Source of the DNA: Xiphias gladius
Taxonomy: Eukaryota > Chordata > Actinopteri > Istiophoriformes > Xiphiidae
DNA length: 64,000 nt
NCBI RefSeq assembly: GCF_016859285.1
Contig: NC_053415.1
Span: 18,808,501-18,872,500 of the forward strand
Direction: 5' to 3'
Shown here: positions 63,053 through 64,000 of the stretch, piece by piece
Position numbering within the stretch: position 1 is the first letter of the stretch
How the letters are laid out: every line of letters begins with the position of its first letter
Position numbers and translations under genes: made by a program
The notes under the pieces: generated by a model
Seen by the model: only the letters and a program-made list of their open reading frames with translations
Told to the model about the DNA's origin: nothing
Database searches by the model: none

Positions 63053-64000
63053 CCCACACTGGTTTGTGTAAGCTAAGCACTGCGCAAACAAAGGGGGCAG
63101 GGTTGACAGGGAGAAAAATAGCAGTCTGTACTTAGCATGAGTCAGAATTAAATCAGATTTTCTAAGGAGTCAGTGTACCACTATAATACTGCATTTTCAT
63201 GTTCAGTAAAGCACATTAGTGCTATTGACAAGATGTGACCAAAGTTGCAAAGATGGTTATTTGTCAGAGGGAATGTGAAGTATCTCATTCAGTGGCTGAA
63301 GACTCTTTGGTTCAACGGTATTAACTTCTCCATTGCACTCAGCAAAGTGTTCACCCAACAGAAACCACTGCACTATGTAAATGAGCCAGAATATATGAAG
63401 AAAAGAGTAAAAACATTACCTCACATATTGAAGAAAGCAATTGAAAACAGGATTTGCCTACCGGAGGAATCAATAAACTACCATAAAAGGTACCTCTTTC
63501 AAATATTAAAACATTGTGTCAACTTTTGTAAAGAGATGTCCTGGGAAACCTTAACATTTTAGAGTCTTCAAACAAAATCTTCTTTAACAAAACCTTGTTT
63601 GTAGTGAAAGGTGTTAAGAAACTATCCTGATAATAATCCTAATCCTAATAGGGGACTGGGTCCAATGATTGTGTTGCCACTAGAGGTCTCAATGGACCTG
63701 TAATTATGACCTTGGTCTGAAATGGACCGGATAGCCTAAATCTAATGACATCTCTAACATGCCTCCTTCTCAAAAATAAATAAATAAATAAATAAATAGA
63801 AAAAAACATCCCCAGTGCAGCCCTACTCCCTCTCTCTCTCTCTCACACGAAGTCCAGCACCGCTCAGAGAGAAGATTTGTTAAAAAAAAAAAAAAAAACC
63901 ATTTCATTCATTTGCTTGAGGAAAGGTAACATTAACATGCTTTTATTCTTCTATCCAAGTTACATTTATTCCGTGGTAATGAAACTACAAAGCAGGGATA

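Larger units (their letters stand above)
61945..64000. other. Sequence upstream of the miRNA cluster, no gene recognised
   Basis: The stretch contains an ACAA microsatellite (about 62174-62224), a degenerate Tc1-type element (62291-62770), an A-run at 63017-63048, an AATA repeat at about 63776-63799, and a CT/TC run at about 63829-63845. The miRNA host transcript (DLEU2-type lncRNA on minus) must cross it, but no exon or promoter can be defined by eye. Confidence 0.45.

Noticed and set aside
63245-63562. 105-codon plus-strand frame near the right edge
   Set aside because: No known motif and AT-rich, lysine/isoleucine-heavy composition. Cannot be told from chance; it may be repeat-derived.

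Overview
The window is vertebrate, almost certainly teleost fish, nuclear DNA. It holds GT-AG multi-exon genes, AT-rich introns, CA/GT and ATCC microsatellites, and degenerate Tc1/mariner and MITE-like repeats of the kind common in ray-finned fish. Five protein-coding genes could be rebuilt exon by exon from splice sites and reading frame. Three of them have exactly the length I recall for the human protein: rcbtb1 531 aa, kpna3 521 aa, spryd7 196 aa.

Layout, left to right: phf11-like (+, 32-9169; 17 coding exons); rcbtb1 (-, 11129-20228; 11 coding exons, with a probable noncoding first exon and promoter near 22.2-22.35 kb); a gene-poor gap of about 22.4-24.7 kb; kpna3 (-, 27107-44886; 17 coding exons) with a long 3' UTR; spryd7 (-, 46369-55069; 5 exons); trim13 (+, 56726-57922, single main coding exon, probable upstream exon at about 56.0 kb). 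About 3.7 kb past trim13, on the minus strand, lies the miRNA pair mir-15a (about 61.9 kb) and mir-16 (about 61.6 kb).

Gene order and orientation (PHF11 > < RCBTB1, < KPNA3, < SPRYD7, TRIM13 >, < miR-15a/16-1) match human 13q14.2-q14.3, the DLEU/CLL deletion region. It is an old syntenic block compressed to about 62 kb. ARL11 and EBPL, which lie between RCBTB1 and KPNA3 in human, were not seen. The genes share no single pathway: PHF11 is a chromatin-reader-type protein, RCBTB1 a probable CUL3 adaptor, KPNA3 a nuclear import receptor, SPRYD7 a small SPRY protein, TRIM13 an ER-anchored E3 ligase, and the miRNAs are cell-cycle repressors.

The observations most worth checking are: (1) a 1.33-kb, about 99% identical tandem duplication in kpna3 that carries a second, frameshifted copy of exon 8 (a poison exon or an assembly artefact); (2) an 8-nt microexon and a GC-AG intron in phf11; (3) an in-frame N-terminal extension of trim13 through an upstream exon; (4) an unexplained GC-richer, exon-like island at 60.5-61.25 kb just downstream of the miRNA cluster; (5) inverted repeats flanking the rcbtb1 start-codon exon. 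I found no convincing undescribed multi-gene system.
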